From the NCBI RefSeq assembly GCF_000478605.2, contig NZ_ASHX02000001.1:5967001-6031000 (forward strand): a stretch of 64,000 nt of DNA. The letters run 5' to 3'. Both the position numbers and the translations under genes were made by a program. The notes beneath the pieces are model-generated. The model did not search any database. It was not told the DNA's origin and saw nothing but the letters and a program-made list of their open reading frames with translations. This DNA is from Streptomyces thermolilacinus SPC6 (lineage in GTDB: Bacteria; Actinomycetota; Actinomycetes; Streptomycetales; Streptomycetaceae). This document shows, one piece after another, positions 16,617 through 25,117 of this stretch (positions are counted from its first letter, which is position 1; every line of letters begins with the position of its first letter).

Positions 16617-17858
16617 GTGAGCAGCGAGAACGTGTGGGATGTCGTCGTGGTCGGCGCGGGGCCGGCCGGAGCGTCCGCGGCCTATGCCGCGGCAGTCGCG
16701 GGCCGCCGTGTGCTGCTCCTGGAGAAGGCCGAACTGCCCCGCTACAAGACATGCGGCGGAGGCATCATCGGCCCGTCGCGGGATGCCCTGCCGCCCGGCT
16801 TCGAACTGCCGCTGCGGGACCGGGTGCACGCCGTGACGTTCTCGCTGAACGGCCGCTTCGCCCGTACGCGTCGCTCGAAGCGGATGCTGTTCGGGCTGGT
16901 CAACCGGCCCGAGTTCGACCAGCGGCTGGTGGAGCACGCCCGCGAGGCCGGTGCCGAGGTGCGGACGGGCGTCGCGGTGGCGCGGGTCGAGCAGCACGGC
17001 GCCGCGGTGCCGGACCGGCGTACCGTCGCCGTCGTCCTCGCCGACGGCGAGACGGTCCTCGCGCGGTCCGTGGTCGGCGCGGACGGCAGCGCCAGCCGCA
17101 TAGGCGCGCACGTCGGCGTCAAGACCGACCAGGTGGACCTGGGCCTGGAGGCCGAGATCCCGGTGCCGCCGTCCGTGGCGGAGGACTGGGCGGGCCGGGT
17201 CCTCATCGACTGGGGCCCCATGCCGGGCAGTTACGGCTGGGTGTTCCCCAAGGGCGACACGCTGACGGTCGGCGTGATCTCCGCGCGCGGAGAGGGCGCC
17301 GCGACCAGGCGGTACCTGGACGACTTCGTGGCCCGCCTCGGTCTCGCCGGGTTCGAACCGGCGATCTCCTCCGGGCATCTGACCCGCTGCCGCAGCGACG
17401 ACTCGCCGCTCTCCCGCGGCAGGGTCATCGTCTGCGGGGACGCGGCCGGGCTGCTGGAGCCGTGGACCCGCGAGGGCATCTCCTTCGCGCTGCGCTCCGG
17501 CCGCCTCGCGGGGGAGTGGGCGGTCCGCATCGCCGAGGCCCACGACGCGGTCGAGGCACGCCGCCAGGCGCTCAACTACGCGTTCGCCATCAAGGCCGGG
17601 CTCGGCGTCGAGATGGCGGTGGGGCGGCGGATGCTCGCCGTCTTCGAGCGGCGTCCCGGGCTGCTGCACGCCGCGATCACCGGGCTGCGCCCGGCGTGGC
17701 GGGCGTTCACGGAGATCACGCGCGGCGCGACGACGCTGGCGGGCATCGTCCGCACGAACACGGTCGCCCGCCGCGCCATGGAAACCCTGGACCGCCGTCA
17801 CCCGGAGACCCCCCAGGAGCGGGAACCCGAGGCCGAGCGGGCCGCGCGGGAGGGCTGA
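16617..17858 (+). CDS. Geranylgeranyl reductase-family FAD oxidoreductase
   Basis: A 413-residue flavoprotein. The N-terminal FAD motif VVVGAGPAGASAAYAAAVAG (GXGXXG) and the cysteine motif YKTCGGGI are diagnostic of the geranylgeranyl reductase/halogenase-like branch. GADGSASRIG and CGDAAGLLEPWTREGISFAL are the second and third FAD-contact motifs. Such enzymes reduce isoprenoid double bonds in menaquinone or lipid chains, so a membrane-associated isoprenoid role is likely but not shown. GTG start at 16617; 173 bases from the divergent dipeptidase start. Confidence 0.9.
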   Translation: MSSENVWDVVVVGAGPAGASAAYAAAVAGRRVLLLEKAELPRYKTCGGGIIGPSRDALPPGFELPLRDRVHAVTFSLNGRFARTRRSKRMLFGLVNRPEFDQRLVEHAREAGAEVRTGVAVARVEQHGAAVPDRRTVAVVLADGETVLARSVVGADGSASRIGAHVGVKTDQVDLGLEAEIPVPPSVAEDWAGRVLIDWGPMPGSYGWVFPKGDTLTVGVISARGEGAATRRYLDDFVARLGLAGFEPAISSGHLTRCRSDDSPLSRGRVIVCGDAAGLLEPWTREGISFALRSGRLAGEWAVRIAEAHDAVEARRQALNYAFAIKAGLGVEMAVGRRMLAVFERRPGLLHAAITGLRPAWRAFTEITRGATTLAGIVRTNTVARRAMETLDRRHPETPQEREPEAERAAREG

Positions 17859-18254
17859 GGAGCCGTACGGGGCCGCGCTGTGCGTCGGCGCGGTGCCGCG
17901 GCCGGACCTGGCTGCTCCGGCGTCGCCCGCCGGGGCGTCGTGGACCGCTACCGGTCGAAGCGTCCTCGCGGCCGGGCCCGCCGCGGCCCGCCACGACGAT
18001 CGCCGCCCGCACTGATCGTGGACGCGTACGCCGCGGTGGGACGCGTCGCGGCGGGACCAGGCCGTACGAGCGGTACGCCTCCCCGTACGACCCGCACCCC
18101 GTCGGCGTACGACCCGCACCCCGTTCCGTACGACGCCGGGAGTACGCGTCGCCACCACGCCGGGGTGACGCGAGGTCCGGGCGGGCGCGTCCAGCGTGGT
18201 GGGCATGGACCACCAGCGCGGAGACCTGACCGGCGCGGGAGCCCGCCGGGTGCG
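17859..18254. repeat. GTACG-rich spacer with a tandem duplication
   Basis: About 395 bases between convergent genes with no credible gene. It has at least seven GTACG copies. GTACGACCCGCACCCCGT occurs twice in tandem around 18085-18126, with the second copy followed by a partial third (GTACGAC). It resembles the spacer at 4079-4420. Confidence 0.5.
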
Positions 18255-19007
18255 TCACCACGTCACGGCCGAGGTCTCCCGCCAGAGGCGGGCCAGGCGG
18301 TCGTCGCCGGTGACCGTGACGGCCGGGGTCCCGGCGGGCAGGCGGTTCCAGAGCGACAGGTACAGCGCCTCGGCGGGGCCGGTCAGCTCGCATTCGGCAG
18401 GGCCGTCGGCGGTGCGCGTGGTGCGGGGCGCGTCGGCCGACAGGGTGACGGTCCACACGTCGTCCGTGTCCGTCGTACGGACCCTCAGCGCGCCGGGCGG
18501 GTCCGTGCGGACGCGGCTCTTGTCCCGGCCGTGGAAGCCGCACAGCAACTCGTCGATCCCGTCGGCGGCCAGCTCCGGCGCGACCGGCGAGCGGCCCGCA
18601 ACCAGGCCCAGCGCCGACTCGGCGTCCACCCGGTGCACGGTCGTCTCGTGCGCCTGGCGCCGTGCCCAGAAGGCCGGCGGCGAGGGGGCGGGAAGGAACG
18701 TCCAGCACTCCAGGGAGTCGGGCGCGCCGCTCAGCGCGGCGACGAGCAGGTCGTGGCCCTCCCGGTACCAGTCGAGCAGCGCGGCGCCGTCGAGGTCGGG
18801 CTCACCGCCGCCGGGGCGGTACGAGGTGTGGCCGTCGGCGACGAACGCGGTCGCCCAGCGGTGCACCATGCCGGTGTGCCGCAGCAGGTCCCGCACGGTC
18901 CAGCCGGGGCAGCTTCGGACCTCCGCGTCGCTGCCCGCCTGTTCGGCGGCGTCGGCCAGCAACTGGCCCTCGCGTGCGAGGTGCTTGATGTGCTCGGCAG
19001 TCTCCAT
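18255..19007 (-). CDS. Mycothiol-dependent maleylpyruvate isomerase-family (DinB-fold) protein
   Basis: A 250-residue protein of the MDMPI/DinB_2 family. The N-terminal metal-binding four-helix domain has the typical CPGWTVRDLLRHTGMVHRW, and a second histidine motif lies in ARRQAHETTVHRVDAE. The C-terminal MDMPI_C domain (about residues 165-250) follows. The three conserved histidines for zinc are present. These enzymes use mycothiol, the actinobacterial thiol, for isomerisation or detoxification; the exact substrate is unknown. Isolated transcription unit. Confidence 0.87.
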   Translation of the reverse strand: METAEHIKHLAREGQLLADAAEQAGSDAEVRSCPGWTVRDLLRHTGMVHRWATAFVADGHTSYRPGGGEPDLDGAALLDWYREGHDLLVAALSGAPDSLECWTFLPAPSPPAFWARRQAHETTVHRVDAESALGLVAGRSPVAPELAADGIDELLCGFHGRDKSRVRTDPPGALRVRTTDTDDVWTVTLSADAPRTTRTADGPAECELTGPAEALYLSLWNRLPAGTPAVTVTGDDRLARLWRETSAVTW

Positions 19008-19047
19008 GCCGGGATTCTGCCATCGGGCCCCGCGCCTCTACCGCGTC

Positions 19048-19410
19048 TCAACCGCGTCGCGGGCGCGGCCGGTGACGCGCGCTGTGGGTGGCCAGGCGGG
19101 CGAGCGCGCCGACCGCGAGGGACTGGAGGAGCACCGACACGCCGAACGCCGCCCAGAGGAACCACGACGACTCGATCAGGCCGTCCCCGGCCAGCTCCCC
19201 GCCCGCCAGCAGGACCAGCATCGTCGGAGCGGCCACCGCTATCAGCCCGAGGGCGGCGAACGACGCGTCCTCGTGCTCGGTGAACCACAGGTCGCGGACC
19301 ACCAGGGCGGTCACCGCGGCGACGACCGCCAGGTACACGCCGGACGCGACGTTGCCGAAGGCGAGCCGCGCGAAGGCGCGCAGGGCGGTGACCGGCTGGT
19401 TCGGACTCAT
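19048..19410 (-). CDS. Small membrane protein (SCO4225-like)
   Basis: A 120-residue protein with three or four hydrophobic helices (GVYLAVVAAVTALVVRDLWF, LGLIAVAAPTMLVLLAGG, FLWAAFGVSVLLQSLAVGAL) and a basic C-terminus. It resembles a small family of streptomycete membrane proteins of unknown role. ATG start. It lies between the mycothiol enzyme and an MFS gene on the same strand, but gaps of 40 and 70 bases and different apparent roles argue against a tight operon. Confidence 0.75.
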   Translation of the reverse strand: MSPNQPVTALRAFARLAFGNVASGVYLAVVAAVTALVVRDLWFTEHEDASFAALGLIAVAAPTMLVLLAGGELAGDGLIESSWFLWAAFGVSVLLQSLAVGALARLATHSARHRPRPRRG

Positions 19411-19480
19411 GTGGGGCTCCCGGGGTCGCAGGGAGCTCCATCCTGTGCGGGGGGTGCCACCCGCGCCTGAGTACGGCTAC

Positions 19481-20710
19481 TCAGAGGGCGCGGGCCGCCG
19501 AGGCGTGGCGGGCGCGGTAGCCGAGGGCCGCCGCGGCGGCGGCGAGCAGGGCGACCGTCGTCAGCGCCGCCGGCAGCGAGAACCACTCCGCGAGGAACCC
19601 GATCACGGGCGGGCCGAGCAGCATGCCGCCGTAGCCGAGCGTGGACGCCGCCGCCACCCCGGCCGGCCCGGCCAGCGCGCCCGCCCGGTCCACCGCCACC
19701 GGGAAGATGTTCGCCAGGCCCAGTCCGGTGACGGCGAAGCCCAGCAGCGCCGCCCACACGGTCGGCGCCAGCGCGCCCAGCAGCATGCCGACGGCGGCCG
19801 TCGCGCCGCCCACGACGAGCGTCCTGGTCTGGCCCAGCCGCTCCAGCATCGCCGTACCGGACAGCCGCCCGGCGGTCATCGTCAGCGCGAACAGCGCGTA
19901 CCCGGCCGCCGCGACACCCGGGTGCGCGTCCAGGTCCTGCGCCAGGTGCAGGGCGCCCCAGTCGGCGAGCGCCCCCTCGCCGTACGCCGTGCACAGGGCG
20001 ATCACGCCGAACAGGGTGACCGTCCGCCGCGACCTGCCGTCGATCCGCCGCCGCCCGGACGCGGGCGCCGCGGGCAGCGACTCGGGCGGTACGGGGGAGG
20101 GGTGGCGCAGCAGTACGGGCCCGGCGGCGGCCGTCAGGAGCAGCCCAACGACGGTGAGCCCGAGCAGATGCGCGGCGGGCGAGAGGCCGCTCGCCACGAG
20201 GCCGCCGAGCCCGGCGCCGACCATGCCGCCCAGGCTGAACGCGGCGTGGAAGGCGGGCATCACGGGCCGCCGCAGCGCCGCCACCAGGTCGACGGCCGCG
20301 CTGTTCATCGCGACGTTGATCGCGCCGTACGCGGCGCCGAACACCAGCAGCACGAGGCCCAGCGCGAGCGCCGAGTGGGTGAGCGCGGGCAGGGCGATGC
20401 TCAGCGACAGCAGCACCGCCGCGCCGACGGTGACGGTGTGGCTCCCGAACCGGTGGCACAGGCGCCCGGTGAGCGTCATGGTGACCACGGCCCCGGCGGA
20501 CACGCCGAGCAGGGCGAGCCCGAGGTCGCTCGCGGACGAGCCGGTCTGCTGCTTGATCGCGGGGATGCGGACGACCCAGCCCGCGAAGAGGAACCCGTCG
20601 AGGGCGAAGAAGAGCGTGACGGCGGTACGGAGGCGGGTCAGCGAGCGGGCGGCGGGGTCTCCGGCGGGCGCTCGGCGAGGGGCGGACGCGAGTTTGTTTA
20701 GTAGCGGCAC
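19481..20710 (-). CDS. MFS transporter (12 helices)
   Basis: A 409-residue major facilitator protein. The first helix begins at about residue 30 (TLFFALDGFLFAGWVVRIP), and a TGRLCHRFG loop between helices 2 and 3 is the MFS motif A region. AAYGAINVAMNSAAVDL and the repeat-half symmetry follow. The cytoplasmic loop near the middle is Arg/Pro-rich. It resembles YbjJ/fucose-permease-like or DHA1 exporters. The start is GTG at 20710 and appears leaderless (see promoter). The codons CTA CTA directly after the start are unusual for this genome. Substrate unknown. Confidence 0.87.
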   Translation of the reverse strand: MPLLNKLASAPRRAPAGDPAARSLTRLRTAVTLFFALDGFLFAGWVVRIPAIKQQTGSSASDLGLALLGVSAGAVVTMTLTGRLCHRFGSHTVTVGAAVLLSLSIALPALTHSALALGLVLLVFGAAYGAINVAMNSAAVDLVAALRRPVMPAFHAAFSLGGMVGAGLGGLVASGLSPAAHLLGLTVVGLLLTAAAGPVLLRHPSPVPPESLPAAPASGRRRIDGRSRRTVTLFGVIALCTAYGEGALADWGALHLAQDLDAHPGVAAAGYALFALTMTAGRLSGTAMLERLGQTRTLVVGGATAAVGMLLGALAPTVWAALLGFAVTGLGLANIFPVAVDRAGALAGPAGVAAASTLGYGGMLLGPPVIGFLAEWFSLPAALTTVALLAAAAAALGYRARHASAARAL

Positions 20711-20746
20711 AAATTAAGGATAGGGGTCGACGGCGGCTCACCACAA
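20711..20746 (-). promoter_or_regulatory. Leaderless promoter for the MFS gene
   Basis: On the minus strand TATCCT (20717-20722) lies exactly six bases before the GTG start. Transcription would therefore begin at the G of the start codon. TTGTGG, 18 bases further upstream, is a weak -35 candidate. No Shine-Dalgarno is present. Confidence 0.55.
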
Positions 20747-20875
20747 TTCCGGGGCCCGGCCTCGCAAGCGCACCCGCGCGCAGCGGCAAGGAGCAGTGCG
20801 GCATGAAAGCGCCCCCGGCCGGGCGGGGGCGCGTCCACGCGGTACAGCGGGCCGTGGTCGGCGGCCGGGGCCGGG

Positions 20876-21232
20876 TCACACGGTCCGGTTGCCCTTCGGC
20901 TTGCCCCGCTGGTCCGGGGTGCCGTGCGGCGGCGGACTGGACGGCTGGGGGGACGTGGCCGGGGACACCGGCGAACCGCCCGCCGCGTGCCCCGCCTGCT
21001 CCGGGCGGAACGCCGACGGGTCGCCGCCGGTCGGTTCGGCCCCCGCGTCCAGCTGGCGCTTGCGGGACGTGAGCAGCTGGACGACCTGCGCGCGGTCCGC
21101 GTGCTCGTGCTCGTACCGCAGCAGCTGGTCCAGCTCGTCGGCCTGGAGCGACCTGATGCGTGACTCCAGTGTGCCGACGGGCAGATGGTCGAAGTCGGGC
21201 AGCGGCAGTGCGCCGCGGTCGGGGGTGCTCAT
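20876..21232 (-). CDS. Conserved actinobacterial protein (DUF8129-like)
   Basis: A 118-residue soluble protein. A short helical domain (LPDFDHLPVGTLESRIRSLQ, then ADELDQLLRYEHEHADRAQV and LLTSRKRQLDAGAEP) is followed by a Ser/Pro/Gly-rich tail. The helical segment recurs in actinobacterial proteins, some called lipid-droplet associated; I recall this from family knowledge and cannot verify it. GGAGG precedes the ATG at 21232. It is 26 bases downstream of the endonuclease gene on the same strand, so cotranscription is likely. Confidence 0.7.
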   Translation of the reverse strand: MSTPDRGALPLPDFDHLPVGTLESRIRSLQADELDQLLRYEHEHADRAQVVQLLTSRKRQLDAGAEPTGGDPSAFRPEQAGHAAGGSPVSPATSPQPSSPPPHGTPDQRGKPKGNRTV

Positions 21233-21258
21233 CCGGGTCCTCCCTGGAACGTGGCCGG

Positions 21259-21969
21259 TCACGCCTGGGCGGCGTGACGCGCGTGGGCTTCCTCGACGTC
21301 CTCCACCACATGGCGGTCGAGCGCGGCGCGGACCAGCGCCGCCGCCAGCGACGGCAGTTCCTCCTTCCTCACCAGCCGGGCGAGCTTCCCCGGGTCGGCG
21401 GGCAGCTCGAGGCGGCGCGCCCCGTCCAGCGCCTTGCCGTCCAGGCACGGCGCCACGTCGGGCCACACGCCCTGGACCTCCCGCAGGAAGATGTCCGCAC
21501 CCGCGGGCCCGATGCCCGGCACCTCGCGCAGCAGCTCCCGCAGCCGGTCCGGGTCGCCGCCGGCCTCCTCGCGGAGCCGCCGCAGATCGCCGCCGTACCG
21601 GTCCAGTACGAGCTCCGCCGCGTCACCGAGCTGGGTGGACGTCCGTTCGTCGTAACGCCGGTAGCCGCCCCGGCCGAGGGCGTCCACCCGCTGCTGCCAG
21701 GTGGCGTCCCGCATGCGCCGGGCGTCCCGCATCCCGGCGTCGAACAGCGCGCGGGCCGCCTCGACGGCCGTCGCCGCGCGGATGCGGGCGCTCAGCAGAT
21801 GGGAGAGGACCAGCAGCTCGTACAGCGGCTGCGGGGTGTCCCTCAGCCGGATGCCCGCCTCCTCGGCGTACGTCCGGCCGTGCTCGCCGAGCAGGTCCCG
21901 TACGGTCGTCCGCTCGTCGGCCTTGCCGCGCCCGCTGTGGCCCCCGCGCCCGTCGCCGGAGGGTGCCAT
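21259..21969 (-). CDS. HhH-GPD endonuclease III-like protein
   Basis: A 236-residue protein of the helix-hairpin-helix DNA glycosylase/AP lyase superfamily. The hairpin is LREVPGIGPAGADIFLREV (about residues 140-158), preceded by helices typical of the Nth/MutY fold. The C-terminal four-cysteine iron-sulphur cluster of true Nth is absent. The catalytic Lys of Nth is not evident, so the exact base-excision activity is uncertain. The ATG at 21969 follows GGAGGAGGC. Likely in one operon with the small protein gene downstream. Confidence 0.8.
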   Translation of the reverse strand: MAPSGDGRGGHSGRGKADERTTVRDLLGEHGRTYAEEAGIRLRDTPQPLYELLVLSHLLSARIRAATAVEAARALFDAGMRDARRMRDATWQQRVDALGRGGYRRYDERTSTQLGDAAELVLDRYGGDLRRLREEAGGDPDRLRELLREVPGIGPAGADIFLREVQGVWPDVAPCLDGKALDGARRLELPADPGKLARLVRKEELPSLAAALVRAALDRHVVEDVEEAHARHAAQA

Positions 21970-22248
21970 GGATGCCTCCTCCACTCGCTGTCACCGTCCT
22001 CGCTCTGCCGCTCTGCCGCTCGGCCGCCCTCCACTCGGTGTCGCCGTCTTCGCGCGCGCAGTGCCGCGCACCGGAACGCCGTGCGCGGCACGGGCGCCCG
22101 CGGTCCTGCGCGCGCTCGCTGCCCGCCGACTGTGCGCTCGTGGCGCGTTCTGAGGTGCGCGCCACCGCTGCCCGCAGTACCCGTCGAGGGGCGGCCGAAA
22201 CAGCCCGCCCGAGCGGCCGCTGCGCCGGATCATGGGAGACTCGCCCCC

Positions 22249-23481
22249 ATGAACGGCAAGGCGACGACGACCCGGACCCGGCTCGACAGGGGCCGCAGCG
22301 CCCTGGGCCCGGCCCTGGAACTGGTGCACACGGGCCGGGCGCCCACCCGTGCCGTCCTCACCGCCGAACTGGGCGTCACCCGCGCCACCGCCGGAGCCGT
22401 CGCCGCCGAGCTGGAGGCCCTCGGGCTGATCCGCGTGGACTCGCGCCCGGGGGCCGCCGCCGGTTCGCAGGGCCGCCCCTCGCACCGGCTGACGGTCGAC
22501 GAGAACGGGCCGGTCGCGCTCGCCGCGCAGATCCACGCCGACGGGTTCCGCGCCGCGCTCGTGGGCCTCGGCGGCCGGATCGTGGCGACGGCGCCCGGCT
22601 GCGTGGAGGTCACCGCCGACCCGGCGCAAGTGCTCGCCGCCGTCGTGAACGCGGGCGCGGGGCTGCTGCGCGAGAGCGGCCGCCGCTGCGTGGGCGCGGG
22701 CCTCGCCGTACCGTCGGCGGTCGCCGAACCGGAGGGCACCGCCCTGAACCCGCTGCACCTGGCGTGGCCCGCCGGGGCGCCCGTACGGGACGTCTTCGCC
22801 GGGCTCGTAAGGGCGGCCGGCATCGACGGCCCCGCGTTCACCGGAAACGACGTCAACCTGGCCGCGCTCGCCGAGCACCGGCACGGAGCGGGCCGGGGCG
22901 CCCAGCACCTGCTGTGCGTCGCGACCGGCCATCGGGGCGTGGGCGGCGCGCTCGTCCTCGACGGGCGGCTGCACACCGGCAGTTCCGGCCTCGCCCTTGA
23001 GGTCGGCCATCTGACGGTCAACCCGGCGGGGCGCCCCTGCCACTGCGGCAGCCGTGGCTGCCTGGACGTGGAGACCGACCCGCTGGCCTTCCTCACTGCC
23101 GCCGGCCGGGTGCCGGGGCCCGAGGTGTCGCTGCTCCAGCAGTGCCGCGACCTGCTCCGCGACGAGCCCGGGGACGCGGGCGTGCGGGCCGCCGTGGAGG
23201 AGCTGGTCGACCGGCTGGGGCTCGGCCTCGCGGGCCTGGTCAACATCCTGAATCCGGACCGGATCATCCTGGGCGGCCTCCACCGCGAACTGCTGGCCGC
23301 CGACCCGGACCGCCTGCGCGCCGTCGTGGCCGACCGCAGCCTGTGGGGCCGCAGCGGGGGCGTACCGATCCTGGCGTGCACCCTGGACCACAACAGCCTG
23401 GCGGGCGCGGCGGAACTGGCCTGGCAGCCGGTACTCGACGACCCGCTGTCCGCCCTGGGCCGCCCGGTCCCGCACGGCTGA
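22249..23481 (+). CDS. ROK-family transcriptional regulator (NagC/XylR type)
   Basis: A 410-residue repressor. The N-terminal winged helix (residues about 15-75: APTRAVLTAELGVTRATAGA, LGLIRVDSRPG) is fused to a ROK sugar-binding domain with GNDVNLAALAEHR, ATGHRGVGGALVLDG, LEVGHLTVNP and the zinc motif CHCGSRGCLD. The kinase phosphate motif is degraded (LAAQIHADGF in place of DIGGT), so it should sense rather than phosphorylate a sugar. ATG 22249 is chosen because the frame upstream has no regulator-like sequence. No sugar genes lie adjacent, so the target is unknown. Confidence 0.88.
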   Translation: MNGKATTTRTRLDRGRSALGPALELVHTGRAPTRAVLTAELGVTRATAGAVAAELEALGLIRVDSRPGAAAGSQGRPSHRLTVDENGPVALAAQIHADGFRAALVGLGGRIVATAPGCVEVTADPAQVLAAVVNAGAGLLRESGRRCVGAGLAVPSAVAEPEGTALNPLHLAWPAGAPVRDVFAGLVRAAGIDGPAFTGNDVNLAALAEHRHGAGRGAQHLLCVATGHRGVGGALVLDGRLHTGSSGLALEVGHLTVNPAGRPCHCGSRGCLDVETDPLAFLTAAGRVPGPEVSLLQQCRDLLRDEPGDAGVRAAVEELVDRLGLGLAGLVNILNPDRIILGGLHRELLAADPDRLRAVVADRSLWGRSGGVPILACTLDHNSLAGAAELAWQPVLDDPLSALGRPVPHG

Positions 23482-23526
23482 CCCGTCCCGGCATACGCCG
23501 CGACGTCTCCGCCCCGGGACGGCCGT

Positions 23527-23576
23527 CGCCCCGCGAAGGGGCGCCGAGCCCCACAGCGGGCCGGCTCTCGGCGCCC
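23527..23576 (+). terminator. Double hairpin downstream of the ROK regulator
   Basis: CGCCCC-GCGAA-GGGGCG (23527-23543) overlaps a larger stem: GGGCGCCGAGCC (23539-23550) pairs with GGCTCTCGGCGCCC (23563-23576) apart from a two-base bulge. There is no U tract, as is usual for GC-rich actinobacterial terminators. Confidence 0.55.
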
Positions 23577-23649
23577 GTTCGCCGGTCGCCCGGAGGCAGC
23601 GGGAAATTCCGGCGCGGTGACGTGGCATGCCGACGTAGGGTGCGCGGTC

Positions 23650-24414
23650 GTGACCACAACTGACTCCCCGCCCCGCCTCACCCACCTCACCTTCCACGGA
23701 CCGCTGTCGGAGGCCCGTGCGCGGCGGCTCGTCGCGTCGCTCGCCGCCAACCGGCCCGCCACCGTGCTGGACATCGGATGCGGGTGGGGCGAGCTCCTGC
23801 TGCGGGTGCTCGACGCCGCGCCCGGTGCGACCGGCACCGGCATCGACATCAACGCCGAGGACCTCGCGCGCGGCCGCGCCCTCGCCGGGGAGCGGGGCCT
23901 CGACGGGCGCGTCGCGTTCGTCGAGGAGTCCGCCCACGGCTCCGAGCGCGGACCCGCCGATCTGGTGCTGTGCGTCGGTTCCAGCCAGGCGCTCTGCGAC
24001 CCGGACGGCCCGCACGACCTGGCGGCCGCCCTCCGCGAGCTGCGGCGCCTGGTCGCGCCCGGCGGCCGGGTGCTCCTCGGCGAGGGCTTCTGGCAGCGCG
24101 TACCCACCCCGGACGAGCTGGCCCGGATGTGGCCCGGCGCCCGGGAGGACGACCACCGGCCGCTGGGCGCCCTCGTGGAGGCGGCCGTCGACGCGGGCTT
24201 CAGGCCGGCCTGGATCGAGACGGCCGACCGGGACGAGTGGGAGCAGTTCGAGTCGGGGTACCGCCACGACATCGAGGTGTGGCTCGCGGCCAACCCCGGC
24301 CACCCGGACGCCGCCGCCACCCGCGCCCGCGTCGACCGGCAGCGCACCTCCTGGCTGACCGGCTACCGCGACATCCTCGGCATGGCGTACCTGACGCTCG
24401 TCCCGGTCGCCTGA
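23650..24414 (+). CDS. SAM-dependent class I methyltransferase
   Basis: A 254-residue methyltransferase. The SAM-binding motif I is VLDIGCGWGELLLRVLD, then GTGIDINAEDLARGRALA (motif post I, acidic ribose ligand), VEESAH, and motif IV-like ADLVLCVGSSQAL. LRRLVAPGGRVLLGEGFW is the usual strand-5 region. The C-terminal part has aromatic and acidic residues for a small-molecule acceptor. I preferred GTG 23650 over GTG 23617 because the extra residues are unlike the family; TAGGGT at 23636-23641 suggests an almost leaderless start. Acceptor unknown. Confidence 0.83.
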   Translation: MTTTDSPPRLTHLTFHGPLSEARARRLVASLAANRPATVLDIGCGWGELLLRVLDAAPGATGTGIDINAEDLARGRALAGERGLDGRVAFVEESAHGSERGPADLVLCVGSSQALCDPDGPHDLAAALRELRRLVAPGGRVLLGEGFWQRVPTPDELARMWPGAREDDHRPLGALVEAAVDAGFRPAWIETADRDEWEQFESGYRHDIEVWLAANPGHPDAAATRARVDRQRTSWLTGYRDILGMAYLTLVPVA

Positions 24415-24456
24415 CCCTCGCACGGGTCGTCTGACCCTCGCACCGGTCGTCTGACG
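24405..24456 (+). repeat. 20-base tandem repeat across a stop codon
   Basis: A unit starting GGTCGYCTGACCCTCGCAC recurs at 24405, 24425 and 24445 (last copy partial). The first copy contains the methyltransferase TGA stop, and the later copies repeat that TGA. Confidence 0.7.
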
Positions 24457-24461
24457 CGATC

Positions 24462-24785
24462 TCAGTCCCAGTGCCGGCCGTGCCGCAGCGCCGCCCGGCC
24501 GGGCTGGGAGAGCCGCAGCACGCGGAACACGTCTCCCGCGTCCCCGGGTGCCGGACCGGCCCGCAGGCTGAACGTCTGCAGCTCCCAGCGGCTCGGGTCC
24601 ACCGCCACCGCGGCCGCCACGATCCCGTCCTCCAGGACGAGCCGCCCGTGCGCCTCCACGGCCCGCGCCACCGCGTCGCCGGGCGGCGCGTCCGCGCCGA
24701 TCCGCTCGCGCCGCCGCACCGCGTACCGGGGCGCCGCGTCGGCGGCCGGCCCCTCGCCGTACGCCGCGCCCGCCCAGTGCAGCAC
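24462..24785 (-). CDS. Hypothetical protein, probably 5'-truncated
   Basis: A 107-residue frame with strong third-position GC and normal composition (RAVEAHGRLVLEDGIVAAAV, AVDPSRWELQTFSLRAG, DVFRVLRLSQPGRAALRHG), so it looks translated. I do not recognise the family. The only start is a GTG at 24785, without a Shine-Dalgarno, and the frame stays open upstream with protein-like sequence (TCPEQRGFQGIADDFGRPR). It is head-to-head and overlapping by nine bases with the SHOCT gene on the other strand, an odd arrangement that suggests a deletion removed its true start. Confidence 0.5.
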   Translation of the reverse strand: MLHWAGAAYGEGPAADAAPRYAVRRRERIGADAPPGDAVARAVEAHGRLVLEDGIVAAAVAVDPSRWELQTFSLRAGPAPGDAGDVFRVLRLSQPGRAALRHGRHWD

Positions 24786-25055
24786 CCGAGGCCGCCCGAA
24801 GTCGTCCGCGATCCCCTGGAAGCCGCGCTGCTCTGGGCAGGTGTCGCCGTCGCGGCCTTCCTGCCGCTGCGCCGTACGGCGTGGCGGGGCGGCAGGGGCC
24901 CGCTGTACCGGGACGTGGCCGCCCGGCGACCCGGCGACCCGTCGCCCGTGGAGCTGCTGGGGCGGCGGTTCGCTGCCGGGGAGATCGACGAGGAGGTGTA
25001 CCGGCGGCGGCTGTCCGTCCTGGACGAGCGGTTCGGCCCCGGCCGGAAGACCTGA
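24777..25055 (+). CDS. SHOCT-domain membrane protein
   Basis: A 92-residue protein with one membrane helix (ALLWAGVAVAAFLPLRR, about residues 15-31) and a C-terminal SHOCT motif (SPVELLGRRFAAGEIDEEVY, RRRLSVLDERFG). SHOCT segments are short oligomerisation helices common in actinobacterial membrane proteins. The start is uncertain: GTG 24777 is the first in frame and has no clear ribosome-binding site. It overlaps the 5' end of the opposite-strand frame by nine bases, so its N-terminus too may have been rewritten. Confidence 0.65.
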   Translation: MQHPRPPEVVRDPLEAALLWAGVAVAAFLPLRRTAWRGGRGPLYRDVAARRPGDPSPVELLGRRFAAGEIDEEVYRRRLSVLDERFGPGRKT

Positions 25056-25117
25056 GTCCCGCAGCCGAAGCCACCCGCGTCACCTGGTGCACGGGGGAGC
25101 CGGGCCCCGTCGTCCGG

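Noticed and set aside
17716..18708. 330-codon minus-strand frame over the GTACG spacer
   Set aside because: It overlaps two real genes in antisense, and the part in the spacer simply translates the tandem GTACG repeat.
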